Assembly (NCBI RefSeq): GCF_041021955.1
Contig: NZ_CP158375.1
Coordinates: 124,001-188,000, forward strand
Direction of reading: 5' to 3'
DNA from: Caulobacter sp. 73W
GTDB lineage: Bacteria > Pseudomonadota > Alphaproteobacteria > Caulobacterales > Caulobacteraceae
DNA: 64,000 bases
In this document: positions 35,626 to 44,303 of the stretch, piece by piece
Layout: every line of letters starts with the position of its first letter
Position numbering within the stretch: the first letter of the stretch is position 1
The notes under the pieces: model-generated
The model's input: the letters and a program-made list of their open reading frames with translations, nothing else
Told to the model about the DNA's origin: nothing
Database searches by the model: none
Translations under genes and position numbers: made by a program

Positions 35626-37944
35626 ATGGCCAAACGCCCGCCCCTGAACAAGACCGCCCGCCCGCCGCAGGGCCTTCCTGACAAGGAAACCCTGCTGAAG
35701 TTCCTGCGTGAGGCGGGAGAAGCCGACAAGGCCGACATCGCCCGCGCCTTCGGGCTGAAGGGCGCCGACCGGCGAGCCCTGCGCGACATGCTTAAATCCC
35801 TCAACGCCGAGGGCGCGCTGGGCAAGCGCGGCCGCAAGAGCTTCGCCGAACGCGGCGCCCTGCCCGAGGTCGGTGTGGTCGAGGTGGCCGAGCGCGATCC
35901 TGACGGCGACCTCTATGTCCAGCTGATGAGGGCCGAGGACGCCGACCCGATCCGCCTCGCACCCGACCGCAACGAGGCCGCCGCCGGCGCGCCCGGGCTG
36001 GGCGACCGCCTGCTGGTCCGCTTCGAGACGCTGGAGAACGGCGAGACCGAGGCGCGCATGATCAAGCGCCTGGGCCAGAGCGCCCATCGCCTGCTCGGCG
36101 TCATCCGCAAGCATCGGCGCGAGGTTCGCGTCGAGCCGGTCGATCGCAAGATCAAGGAAAGCCTGCTGATCCCGGAAGCCGAGGCCGGCGACCTGAAGGA
36201 CGGCGACCTGGTCCTGGCCGCCATCGGCCAGTCCTCCAGCCGCTATGGCCCCAAGCGGGGCAAGATCGTGGAGGTCGTGGGCCGCGAGGACGATCCCAAG
36301 GCCGCCAGCCTGATCGCCATCCACTCGCACGGCATCCGTACCGGCTTCTCCGAACAGGCCGAGGCGGAGGCCGAAGCCGCCGACGCCCCGACCCTGGCGG
36401 GCCGCGAGGACCTGCGCGACCTGCCCTTCGTCACCATCGACCCGGTGGACGCCCGCGACCACGACGACGCGGTCTACGCCCATCCCGATCCGTCCGAGAA
36501 GAATGAGGGTGGTTGGGTCGTCTGGGTCGCCATCGCCGACGTCGCCGCCTATGTCCGCGCAGGCTCGGCCCTGGACCGCGAGGCACGCGAAAAGGGCAAC
36601 AGCGTCTATTTCCCCGACCGCGTCGAGCCGATGCTGCCCGAGCGCCTGTCCAACGGACTGTGCTCCCTGCGCGAGGGCGAGAACCGCGCCACCCTGGCCG
36701 TGCGGATGGTCTTCGACCGCACCGGCCGCAAGGTCAGCCACCGCTTCGTGCGCGGCCTGATGCGCTCGGCCGCCAAGCTGTCCTACGAGCAGGCCCAGGC
36801 CGCCATCGACGGCATGCCCGACGACAAGGCCGGCCCGCTGCTGGAGCCGATCCTCAAGCCCCTGTGGACCGCCTACCGCGTCATGCTGAAGGGCCGCGAG
36901 GCCCGCGCCCCGCTGAAGATCATGAGCGAGGAGCGCAAGATCGCCATCAGCCCCGAGGGCGAGGTCGTCTCCATCAACCGCCGCGTCTCCCTCGAAGCCC
37001 ACCAGCTGATCGAGGAGATGATGATCCAGGCCAACGTCTCGGCCGCCGAGACGCTGGAAGGCAAGAAGACGCCGCTGATCTATCGCGTCCACGACACCCC
37101 CAGCCAGGAGAAGGTGTTCAGCCTGGCCGACTTCCTCGGCACCCTGGGCGTCAACTGGAACAAGGGTGAGGCGCCGCGCACCGACCGCTTCAACAAGCTG
37201 CTGGATGAAACCCGCGAGGGCCCGCACAGCGACATCGTCAACGAGATCGTCCTGCGCACCCAGATGCAGGCCCACTACTCGACCGACAATATCGGCCACT
37301 TTGGCCTGAACCTGGACCGGTACGCCCACTTCACCAGCCCGATCCGCCGCTATGCCGACCTGATCGTCCACCGCGGCCTGATCCGCTCGCTCGGCCTGGG
37401 TGACGACGGCCTGACCGACCAGGACATCAGCCAGCTGCGCGATACGGCCGAACACATCACGCACTCCGAACGCCGGGCCATGGCGGCGGAGCGGGACGCC
37501 ACCGACCGCTACGTGGCAGCCTTCCTGCAGGACCGCGTGGGCGCCGACTTCACCGGCCGCATCACCGGCGTCACCCGTTTCGGCCTGTTCGTGCGCCTCG
37601 CCGAGACGGGGGCCGACGGCCTGGTGCCCGTCTCCACCCTCGGCGGCGAGTACTTCGTTCACGACGACCGCATGCACGCCCTGGTGGGCGAGCGCACCGG
37701 CCGCCGCTGGCCCCTGGGCATGACGGTCGAGGTGCGCCTGGTCGAGGCCACGCCGGTCACCGGCGGTCTGGTGTTTGAGATGCTCAGCGAACCGATGGCC
37801 GCCGACAAGAACGCGCCTCAGCCCCGCCTGGGGATGCGCAAGCGCGGCGGTCCGCCCCCTGGCGTCCGCCTCGGCAAGAGCGCCGGCAAGGGTAATCGCA
37901 AGGACAAGAGCTCGCCCAAGAAGAAGGGCGCGCGTCGCCGCTAG
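35626..37944 (+). CDS. rnr: Ribonuclease R
   Basis: Encodes 772 residues. The N-terminus has a winged-helix region (LLKFLREAGEADKADIARAFG), then cold-shock domains, and the RNB catalytic domain with TIDPVDARDHDDAVYA supplying the metal-binding aspartates at about residues 270-280. The S1 RNA-binding domain follows near residue 640 (GRITGVTRFGLFVRLAETGADGLV), with a Lys/Arg-rich tail (KGNRKDKSSPKKKGARRR). The enzyme degrades structured RNA 3'-5' in RNA turnover. The start ATG at 35626 gives a standard N-terminus; upstream extension in frame is spurious. Confidence 0.94.
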   Translation: MAKRPPLNKTARPPQGLPDKETLLKFLREAGEADKADIARAFGLKGADRRALRDMLKSLNAEGALGKRGRKSFAERGALPEVGVVEVAERDPDGDLYVQLMRAEDADPIRLAPDRNEAAAGAPGLGDRLLVRFETLENGETEARMIKRLGQSAHRLLGVIRKHRREVRVEPVDRKIKESLLIPEAEAGDLKDGDLVLAAIGQSSSRYGPKRGKIVEVVGREDDPKAASLIAIHSHGIRTGFSEQAEAEAEAADAPTLAGREDLRDLPFVTIDPVDARDHDDAVYAHPDPSEKNEGGWVVWVAIADVAAYVRAGSALDREAREKGNSVYFPDRVEPMLPERLSNGLCSLREGENRATLAVRMVFDRTGRKVSHRFVRGLMRSAAKLSYEQAQAAIDGMPDDKAGPLLEPILKPLWTAYRVMLKGREARAPLKIMSEERKIAISPEGEVVSINRRVSLEAHQLIEEMMIQANVSAAETLEGKKTPLIYRVHDTPSQEKVFSLADFLGTLGVNWNKGEAPRTDRFNKLLDETREGPHSDIVNEIVLRTQMQAHYSTDNIGHFGLNLDRYAHFTSPIRRYADLIVHRGLIRSLGLGDDGLTDQDISQLRDTAEHITHSERRAMAAERDATDRYVAAFLQDRVGADFTGRITGVTRFGLFVRLAETGADGLVPVSTLGGEYFVHDDRMHALVGERTGRRWPLGMTVEVRLVEATPVTGGLVFEMLSEPMAADKNAPQPRLGMRKRGGPPPGVRLGKSAGKGNRKDKSSPKKKGARRR

Positions 37945-37964
37945 GGACGCGCGCCTCTAAGCGG

Positions 37965-39272
37965 CTACTTGCCGGCCTTGGACGCCAGATAGTCCATGGC
38001 CAGGGTCACGTGGGCCTTCACGCCGGTCTCCAGCACCTTTTCGTCGATGTCGAAGTACGGCGAGTGGTTCACCGGGCTTTCGCCCGCCTTGTACTGCGCC
38101 TTGCGTCCACCCAGCTGCAGATACAGGCCCGGGACCTTCTGGGCGAAGAACGAGAAGTCCTCAGCGCCGGTCACCAGGTCGCCATTAGCCTCGATCTTGC
38201 CGCCCGTGGCCCGCACCAGGCTAGGCTCGGCCCACTTGGTCAAGGCCGGGTCGTTGTAGGTGACGGGATAATAACCGCTGAAGCCGACCTCGGCCGTGGC
38301 GCCCCAGGCGGCGGCGATGTTGTTCACGGTCTTATCGATCCGCGCCTTCACGTCCTTGTTCCGCTCGTCGGAGAAGGTCCTCAGGGTCCCCTCCATGACG
38401 AAATCCTCGGGGATGATGTTGTTGCGCACGCCCCCGTGCATGGTGGCGATGGTGATGATGGTGGGCGAAGCTGCTACGTCCAGCTGACGCGCCGCCACGC
38501 CGTTCAGGGCGGTGACGATCTCCGACGCGGTGGAGGACAGGTCTACGCCGCTCCACGGACGGGCGCCGTGGGTCTGGCGACCTTTCAGCTTGATGGTGAT
38601 GCGGTCGACGCTGGCGTAGAACCCGCCGGAACGCCAGTTCAGCACACCCGGCTCGCCTGGGCCGATATGGATACCGAAGATCGCGTCGACCTTCGGGCTG
38701 TTCAGCACGCCTTCCTTGACCATCAACTCGGCGCCGCCAATGCCCGTACCGGCCTGCATGCCTTCCTCGGCGGGTTGGAAGATCAGCACGACCGTACCCT
38801 GGATCTGGTCCTTCATGCCGGCCAGGATCTCGGCCGCGCCCATCAGCATGGCCACATGGGTGTCATGGCCGCAGGCGTGCATGACGGGCATCTCCTTGCC
38901 CTCCCACATCGCCTTGGCCTTGGAGGCGAACGGCAGACCCGTTTTCTCCTCGACGGGCAGGCCGTCCATGTCGGCCCGCAGGGCCACCACGCCGCCGGGC
39001 TTGCCGCCCTTCAGCACGCCGATCACGCCGGTCTTGGCGACCCCTGTGCGGACCTCAAAGCCCATGTCCTTCAGGTGTTTGGCGACGATGCCCGCCGTGC
39101 GGGTCTCCTGCTCGCCCAGTTCGGGATGCTGATGGAAGTCGCGCCGCCAGGTGACGACCTTCGGCTGGATCTTCGCGGCCGCCGCCGCGATCTCCTCCGT
39201 CGTCGCGGCCTGCGCCGCCTGACCCGAAACCAACACGGCTACGGCCGCCACACCCAACTTCACGAAACGCAT
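37965..39272 (-). CDS. Secreted M20-family amidohydrolase
   Basis: Encodes 435 residues from the ATG at 39272, with GGGGA seven bases upstream, starting a signal peptide (FVKLGVAAVAVLVSGQAAQA). The peptidase M20D signature is WRRDFHQHPELGEQE, ALRADMDGLPVEE and MHACGHDTHVAMLMGAA, and HHIGP-like IHIGPGEPG, with metal ligands in MHACGHDTH, LIFQPAEEG and the late EDFSFFAQKVPG. It hydrolyses N-acyl or hippurate-type substrates outside the cytoplasm. Convergent with rnr. Confidence 0.92.
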   Translation of the reverse strand: MRFVKLGVAAVAVLVSGQAAQAATTEEIAAAAAKIQPKVVTWRRDFHQHPELGEQETRTAGIVAKHLKDMGFEVRTGVAKTGVIGVLKGGKPGGVVALRADMDGLPVEEKTGLPFASKAKAMWEGKEMPVMHACGHDTHVAMLMGAAEILAGMKDQIQGTVVLIFQPAEEGMQAGTGIGGAELMVKEGVLNSPKVDAIFGIHIGPGEPGVLNWRSGGFYASVDRITIKLKGRQTHGARPWSGVDLSSTASEIVTALNGVAARQLDVAASPTIITIATMHGGVRNNIIPEDFVMEGTLRTFSDERNKDVKARIDKTVNNIAAAWGATAEVGFSGYYPVTYNDPALTKWAEPSLVRATGGKIEANGDLVTGAEDFSFFAQKVPGLYLQLGGRKAQYKAGESPVNHSPYFDIDEKVLETGVKAHVTLAMDYLASKAGK

Positions 39273-39394
39273 GGAATTTCCCCGCAAGATACGGGTTGCA
39301 AAGTCCCCGGCGAGCGCGGCGCGGTCAAGCCGATCACGCGGTTGACGCTACGGCGCCTCTTTTCGCGGCAGCAGAACGGCCTAACCTGCCGCTC

Positions 39395-40126
39395 ATGGCC
39401 GAACCGACTCTCGACGCCGAATACGACCCGCTCACCCACGGAGCCCTGCGCAAGGCCGGCGCCGGCGCGGTCGCCACCCGCCACGCCGCCACCCTGATCG
39501 TGGTCCGTCGGGACGGTCCTTCGCCCCGCGTCTTGATGGGACGCCGCAATGGCGGTCACGCCTTTATGCCCGGCAAGTGGGTGTTCCCGGGCGGGCGCGT
39601 TGATCGCACCGACTTCACCGCCCCGGCCGGCGCCGACCTGTCGCCCACGGTCGCGGCCCAGCTTTCGGACGCGCCCCGGCACAAGAGCCCCACCCTGCCG
39701 CGCGCCCTGGCCATGGCCGCGGTGCGGGAGACCTTCGAGGAGGCCGGCCTGCTGCTGGCCAAGCCGTCGCCCGCGCGCCCCGCAGCCGGCCCCTGGCGGG
39801 ACTTCCTGGCCGCAGGCGCGGCGCCGGACCTGTCAGCCCTGACCTATGTGGCCCGCGCCATCACGCCGCCCTATCGCCCGCGCCGCTTCGACGCCCGCTT
39901 CTTCATGGCCGAGGCCGACCGCCTGATAAGCCTGGAGCGTCGCCCCGGCGACGGCGAACTGGATGAGATCGGTTGGCTGTCCCTCGACGAAGCCCTGGCC
40001 CTGGACGAACTGCCCGCCATCACCCGCTTTGTGGTTCAGGAGGTGGCCGAGCGCCTAAAGCAGCCCGACCGCCCGATCCCCTACATGCGCTTCCTCAACG
40101 GCCGCCGGAAGCTGGTCTATCTGTGA
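39395..40126 (+). CDS. NUDIX hydrolase
   Basis: Encodes 243 residues. The NUDIX box ends in ALAMAAVRETFEEAGLLL (REUxEExGU), preceded by KWVFPGGRVDRTDF. The insert between these parts is longer than in the minimal box, as in the CoA/ADP-ribose-type proteins with a 200-plus-residue length. Substrate unknown. The start ATG at 39395 is the first in frame before a normal N-terminus. The gene ends 52 bases before a convergent secreted protein. Confidence 0.87.
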   Translation: MAEPTLDAEYDPLTHGALRKAGAGAVATRHAATLIVVRRDGPSPRVLMGRRNGGHAFMPGKWVFPGGRVDRTDFTAPAGADLSPTVAAQLSDAPRHKSPTLPRALAMAAVRETFEEAGLLLAKPSPARPAAGPWRDFLAAGAAPDLSALTYVARAITPPYRPRRFDARFFMAEADRLISLERRPGDGELDEIGWLSLDEALALDELPAITRFVVQEVAERLKQPDRPIPYMRFLNGRRKLVYL

Positions 40127-40140
40127 TCTGACGGGGCGGG

Positions 40141-40154
40141 CATATGTACATATG
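40141..40154. repeat. Perfect 14-base palindrome between convergent genes
   Basis: CATATGTACATATG is its own reverse complement and is AT-rich in otherwise GC-rich DNA. It lies 14 bases after the NUDIX stop and 23 before the convergent hypothetical gene's stop. It might be a protein binding site, or chance. Confidence 0.4.
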
Positions 40155-40177
40155 AATCGCTCACCTCCACCCTCCCC

Positions 40178-40723
40178 TTACTCCGCCAGCGGCTTGCTCA
40201 GGTCGAACTGTACCCGGAAGTCGCGGTTCGGCCGGGCCAGGGTGTAGGTGAAGGTCTCGCCCGGGCGCACCTCCACGGACCACACATTGGTCACAGAGGC
40301 GGCGTTGCCCTTGGTCGTGAACAGGGTCTTCGAGAACGCGTCCGCCGGGAATGCCTGGCTTGTCGCCGAGCCGGCTTCGGCCGTGTCGCCGCCGTATTGG
40401 CTCAGGACGTCCTCGGTCCCGTCCTCGTGACGATGATCATGCTTCAGGCGCAGGCCGGCGTCTGTCCTGGTGATCACCCAGGTGCGGGACTTGTCGGCGC
40501 CCACATGAAACGGGATGCGGATCTGCGTCGCCGAGCAGTCGCGCACATGCATGGTCATGGGCTGGGACGCCATGGCCGCGTCGGCCGCGTCGCTGCTGAC
40601 GAGTTTGCCGGCGAATCGCTTGCCGCACAGAGCGGTCAGGTTCTGGAAGAAGGCGTCTTGCGTAGGCGCGGCGCCGGGGGTGGAAAGAGCCGCAACGGCG
40701 GCCAGAACTGTGCTTGGGATCAT
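40178..40723 (-). CDS. Exported hypothetical protein
   Basis: Encodes 181 residues. The N-terminus (STVLAAVAALSTPGAAPTQ) looks like a cleavable signal. Segments include LCGKRFAGKLVSSDAADAAM, MTMHVRDCSATQIRIPFHVG, LRLKHDHRHEDGTED and a C-terminal FTYTLARPNRDFRVQFDLSK strand-rich part. No family name recognised. It is divergent from rpmG. Confidence 0.72.
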   Translation of the reverse strand: MIPSTVLAAVAALSTPGAAPTQDAFFQNLTALCGKRFAGKLVSSDAADAAMASQPMTMHVRDCSATQIRIPFHVGADKSRTWVITRTDAGLRLKHDHRHEDGTEDVLSQYGGDTAEAGSATSQAFPADAFSKTLFTTKGNAASVTNVWSVEVRPGETFTYTLARPNRDFRVQFDLSKPLAE

Positions 40724-40749
40724 GGTTACAGCCTAGATCGACTAAGGCG

Positions 40750-40777
40750 TTGACTTCCAGCGCTCCTTGAGTATTTT
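40750..40777 (+). promoter_or_regulatory. Candidate housekeeping-type promoter for rpmG
   Basis: TTGACT (40750-40755) and TATTTT (40772-40777) are separated by 16 bases. The -35 match is good; the -10 is weak by the Caulobacter consensus. It lies about 57 bases before the rpmG start. Read by eye only. Confidence 0.35.
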
Positions 40778-40833
40778 CCGCGCTCTCAAGTTTTTGGGCG
40801 CGCGGAGTTCGCGCTCCTGCGCAGGATTCGACC

Positions 40834-41001
40834 ATGGCTAAACCGGCTTCCATCAAGATCCGCCTCAACTCGACGGCGGATACCGGGTTCTTCTACGTCG
40901 CGAAGAAGAACGCCCGCACCAAGACCGAGAAGCTCGTGCTGAAGAAGTACGACCCGGTCATCCGCAAGCACGTCGAATTCCGCGAAGGCAAGATCAAGTA
41001 A
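40834..41001 (+). CDS. rpmG: 50S ribosomal protein L33
   Basis: Encodes 55 residues, normal for L33: [40 protein letters not shown] and the C-terminal [14 protein letters not shown]. No CxxC zinc motifs, so it is the C-minus form. L33 sits in the 50S subunit near the E-site. GCAGGA upstream serves as ribosome site. It ends in TAA and is followed by a strong terminator. Confidence 0.97.
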   Translation: MAKPASIKIRLNSTADTGFFYVAKKNARTKTEKLVLKKYDPVIRKHVEFREGKIK

Positions 41002-41030
41002 GATCGGCCTCAGCGCTGCTAGTTAAAGAA

Positions 41031-41057
41031 CGCCCGGTCCCGCGACCGGGCGTTTTT
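41031..41057 (+). terminator. Rho-independent terminator after rpmG
   Basis: A perfect nine-base-pair stem cgcccggtc (41031-41039) / gaccgggcg (41044-41052) with a four-base loop, then TTTTT (41053-41057). It lies 29 bases after the rpmG stop codon. Confidence 0.92.
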
Positions 41058-41087
41058 CGTTTTGCGATCAGGCGCTAGGATGCCGAC

Positions 41088-41873
41088 ATGACGCGCCTTA
41101 TCGGCCTCGCCGCCGCCCTCTGCTTGCTCACCGCCTGCGCGGCGCCCCCGGCCAAGGTCGAGGCCGCCACGCCCGAATATGGCTACCAGGTCGTCCAGAC
41201 CCTGCCCCACGACCCCCAGTCCTTCACCCAGGGCCTGTTCTTCAAGGATGGGGTGTTCTTCGAGAGCACCGGCCAGCACGGGCAATCGTCGATCCGCAAG
41301 GTCGATCCCGCCACCGGCCGCGTCCTGAAGCTCCAGCCTCTGGACGAGCGCTACTTCGGCGAAGGAATCATCGACGCCGGCGACCGCCTCGTGCAACTCA
41401 CCTGGCGGCACGAGGTCGGCTTCATCTACGGCCTCGACGACTTCGCCCCCCAGGGCCAGTTCGCCTATCCGGGCGAAGGCTGGGGCCTGACCCGCGACGC
41501 TGCGCGCCTGTTCATGAGCGACGGCACCGCCGACATCCGCATTCTCGATCCCCAGACCCTCAAGGAAACCGGCCGCATCCGCGTAACCGACTCCGCTGGA
41601 CGTCCCGTGGACCAGCTGAACGAACTGGAATGGGTGAAGGGCGAGATCTACGCCAACATCTGGCAGACCGACCTGATCGCCCGCATCGACCCAGTCAGCG
41701 GCAAGGTCGTGGGCTGGATCAACCTGTCGGGCCTGTTGCCCGCCGCCGACCGCCCCGGGGCCGACGTCCTGAACGGCATCGCCTATGACGCCGCAACCGA
41801 CCGCCTGTTCGTCACCGGCAAGCTGTGGCCCAAGCTGTTCGAGATCAAACTGACGGCGCCAGCCAAGCCCTAA
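41088..41873 (+). CDS. Glutaminyl-peptide cyclotransferase-like lipoprotein
   Basis: Encodes 261 residues. A lipoprotein signal ends with LLTACAAPP (Cys17). The five-bladed propeller of the plant-type glutaminyl cyclase family is indicated by VVQTLPHDPQSFTQGLFFKDGVFFESTGQHGQSSIRKVD, ERYFGEGI, LVQLTWR, and ELEWVKGEIYANIWQTDLIARIDP. It may convert N-terminal Gln of exported peptides to pyroglutamate in the envelope. It lies between rpmG and pleD and is convergent with pleD. Confidence 0.88.
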   Translation: MTRLIGLAAALCLLTACAAPPAKVEAATPEYGYQVVQTLPHDPQSFTQGLFFKDGVFFESTGQHGQSSIRKVDPATGRVLKLQPLDERYFGEGIIDAGDRLVQLTWRHEVGFIYGLDDFAPQGQFAYPGEGWGLTRDAARLFMSDGTADIRILDPQTLKETGRIRVTDSAGRPVDQLNELEWVKGEIYANIWQTDLIARIDPVSGKVVGWINLSGLLPAADRPGADVLNGIAYDAATDRLFVTGKLWPKLFEIKLTAPAKP

Positions 41874-41880
41874 ACCGGCC

Positions 41881-43117
41881 TCAGGAAGTGCGGGCGATCA
41901 CCCGGTTGCGGCCCGACGCCTTGGCTTCATAGACAGCGCTGTCGGCCCGCTTCAGCAGCGCCTCGGGCGTGTCGGTCTCGTCCAGGGTCGCCGCCACGCC
42001 GATGGAGATGGTGGCGGTTAGAAGCTCGGTCCCGCCCGCCACGCGGAACGGAGAGCCCGCCACGTGGGTGCGGATACGTTCGGCGATCCGTTCGGCGTCC
42101 TCGATCCGGGTGTCGGGCATGATCACCGTGAACTCCTCGCCGCCATAGCGGCAAGGCAGGTCGATGGCGCGGACGTTGGACGCCAGACGCACGGCGAACT
42201 CGCGCAGCACCTCGTCGCCCACGTCATGGCCGAAGGTGTCGTTGATCTGCTTGAAGTGATCGATGTCGATCATCATCGCCGCCACCGGCTCGCCGCCCCG
42301 CACGGCGCGCGTCACCAGCGCCCCCAGCTGCCCCACCATGTAGCGACGGTTGTGCAGCCCGGTCAGCTGGTCGGTGACCGCCAGCTCCAGCGAATGGTCC
42401 AGATTGTCGCGCAGGAAGTCGGTGTAGCGCTTGCGCTTGATCTGGGTCCGCGCCCGCGCCGCCAGCTCCTGCGGATCGATGGGCTTGGTCAGGATGTCGT
42501 TGACCCCGATCTCCAGCGCCTTGACCAGCCGGGCACGGTCGTCCGGATCGACGATGGTGATCACCGGAATATGCCGCGTCGCCTCGTCCGAGCGCATGGC
42601 GGCGGCGAAACGCAGGCCGTCGAAGGCCTTGGCCGTGGCGTTGACCAGCACCAGGTCCACGGGACCGCGGCTGGCCACCTGGGCCTTGTCCACCTCGCGC
42701 TCCCAGACAGGGCGATGGTCGATGGTCAGGTCGTCGATCAGGCGCTGGGCCTGGCGTTCGTTGTCGTCGACGATCAGCACGCGCCCGCCGGTGCCGCCCA
42801 GGCGCGCCGCGGCGCCGGCGATGACCCCGATGCGGCGGCCCGAGGCCTCGCGCTGGCGCAACTCGTCGATCACCAGCTTAAGCCGCGTCAGGCTGCGCAC
42901 GCGCGCCATCAGCAGGGCATCGTCGATCGGCTTGGTGAGGAAGTCGTCGGCCCCGGCTTCCAGGCCCGCGATCCGGTCGGCCCGTCCGTCCAGGGCGGTG
43001 ACCAGGACCACGGGGATGTGGCGCGTGGCTGACGTCGTAATACTCCGCCGTCAGCTTGGCTTCGAGCAGACGGACATTGGCCTCGATGTCATCGACGACC
43101 AGAATGCGCGCGCTCAC
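41881..43117 (-). pseudogene. pleD: Response regulator PleD (diguanylate cyclase), N-terminal receiver deleted and out of frame
   Basis: The first 30 residues (GTG 43117; ILVVDDIEANVRLLEAKLTA, EYYDVS) match the start of PleD, with Asp9 and Asp10 of the acidic pocket. The next in-register bases encode TRHIPVVLVTALDG, residues about 74-87 of PleD, in another frame. About 128 bases between are missing, covering the segment that holds phospho-acceptor Asp53. The junction is at about 43027-43030. After it, the second receiver and a GGDEF domain are whole: inhibitory site RAID and active site GGEEF (RAIDLPCRYGGEEF), TDQLTGLHNRRYM. A GTG at 43011 could start a shortened protein. In Caulobacter, PleD phosphorylation at Asp53 activates c-di-GMP synthesis in the swarmer-to-stalked change. 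divK lies 31 bases upstream. Confidence 0.85.
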
Positions 43118-43148
43118 AGTTCCCCCTCAGCTCGGATACGGCGCCTGA

Positions 43149-43514
43149 TTAGCCCAGGAAGCGCCGAATCGTCTCGAGGAAGTGTGATACTGAAATCGGC
43201 TTGGAGATATAGGCCTCGCAACCGCCTTCACGGATGCGCTCCTCGTCGCCCTTCATGGCGAACGCGGTCACGGCGACGACCGGGATGTGCGAAAGGTCGT
43301 CGTCTTCCTTCAGCCACTTGGTGACCTCCAGCCCGGAAATTTCCGGCAGCTGGATGTCCATGAGGATCAGGTCCGGGCGGTGCTCACGCGCCATGGCCAA
43401 CGCCTGAAGACCCTCGCGGGTCTCCAGGGTATCGTAACCCTGGGCCTCGAGCAGATCATGAAAGAGCTTCATGTTCAGCTCGTTATCCTCGACGATGAGG
43501 ACCTTCTTCGTCAT
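43149..43514 (-). CDS. divK: Cell-fate single-domain response regulator DivK
   Basis: Encodes 121 residues, nearly identical in order to Caulobacter Div[21 protein letters not shown], Asp53 in [46 protein letters not shown] and [12 protein letters not shown]. It is a single receiver phosphorylated by DivJ and dephosphorylated by PleC and it steers CckA and thus CtrA activity. It is first of the divK-pleD pair. A CtrA-like box lies upstream in the shared region with the divergent HAD-like gene. Confidence 0.95.
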   Translation of the reverse strand: MTKKVLIVEDNELNMKLFHDLLEAQGYDTLETREGLQALAMAREHRPDLILMDIQLPEISGLEVTKWLKEDDDLSHIPVVAVTAFAMKGDEERIREGGCEAYISKPISVSHFLETIRRFLG

Positions 43515-43590
43515 CCTGACTCCGAACGCGGCGGCCAGCGCGGGAAACGGTCCGCGCCATCTACGGCTTGCCTAGGTGCCACGGATATCC

Positions 43591-43605
43591 TTAAGCCCGC
43601 GCTAA
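43591..43605 (-). promoter_or_regulatory. Candidate CtrA box upstream of divK
   Basis: TTAA (43591-43594), seven bases, then CTAA (43602-43605): a near match to the CtrA consensus TTAA-N7-TTAA with one mismatch. It lies 77-91 bases upstream of the divK start, in the 138-base gap between divK and the divergent HAD-like gene. CtrA control of divK is known in Caulobacter. Single box, read by eye. Confidence 0.45.
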
Positions 43606-43652
43606 TTACGATCGAAACGGGACATTTGTTGTCCCACAATGGGAGACAGAGG

Positions 43653-44303
43653 GTGGATCAGCGGGTTTCAGACCTTGAGGCCGCCCACGTCGATCCTCAT
43701 GCGCCCCTGCTGATCGTGGACGTGGACGAGGTCATCGCCCATTTCGTCGGCGGCTTTTCCGCCTTTCTCGACCGGCACGGCTTCGAGCTGCGCACCGACC
43801 GCTACGCCCTGTTCCAGAACATCTTTCGGCCGGGCGAGGCCGAACATCTCGACATGGCGCTCGGCTACCAGCTCTACAACGACTTCTTCAGCGAGGGGAC
43901 GGACTTCCTGCCCCCGGTGGATGGCGCCGCCGACGCCCTGGCCACCCTGTCGACCCGCGCCGCCGTGGTCATTCTGACCAACGCCCCCGAATGCGGCCGC
44001 CATCCCCGCGCCGCCTGGCTGAAGAAGCACGGCTTCGACTATCCCATGGTCATCGGCTCGGGCCCCAAGGGCGAACCGGCCGCCGCCCTGGCCGCCCGCA
44101 CGACCGGCCCCGTCGCCTTCATCGACGACCTTCTGCCCAATCTTGATTCGGTGGAGCAGATCGCGCCGGCCATCAGCCGCTTCCAGATCGTCGCCCATCC
44201 GGAGCTGCGCCACCTGGCCCCCGCCGCGCCCGACCGCCACGCCCGCTTCCATGAATGGTCCGAGCTGCACCCGGCGTTGGAGAAGGCGCTTTGGCCGGCC
44301 TGA
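43653..44303 (+). CDS. HAD-superfamily-like hydrolase
   Basis: Encodes 216 residues from a GTG at 43653, six bases after GGGAGA. HAD motifs: LLIVDVDEVIAHFV with the nucleophile region DVDEV (motif I), VVILTNAPE (motif II), KKHGFDYPMVIGSG and VAFIDDLLPNLDS (motif IV acidic pair). It resembles small phosphatases acting on phospho-sugars or nucleotides; substrate unknown. It precedes dinB and overlaps its start by 13 bases. Confidence 0.82.
   Translation: MDQRVSDLEAAHVDPHAPLLIVDVDEVIAHFVGGFSAFLDRHGFELRTDRYALFQNIFRPGEAEHLDMALGYQLYNDFFSEGTDFLPPVDGAADALATLSTRAAVVILTNAPECGRHPRAAWLKKHGFDYPMVIGSGPKGEPAAALAARTTGPVAFIDDLLPNLDSVEQIAPAISRFQIVAHPELRHLAPAAPDRHARFHEWSELHPALEKALWPA

Noticed and set aside
35614..37677. 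687-codon open frame antisense to rnr
   Set aside because: Shadow of RNase R; no recognisable domain, composition dominated by Val, Gly, Leu, Asp and Gln.
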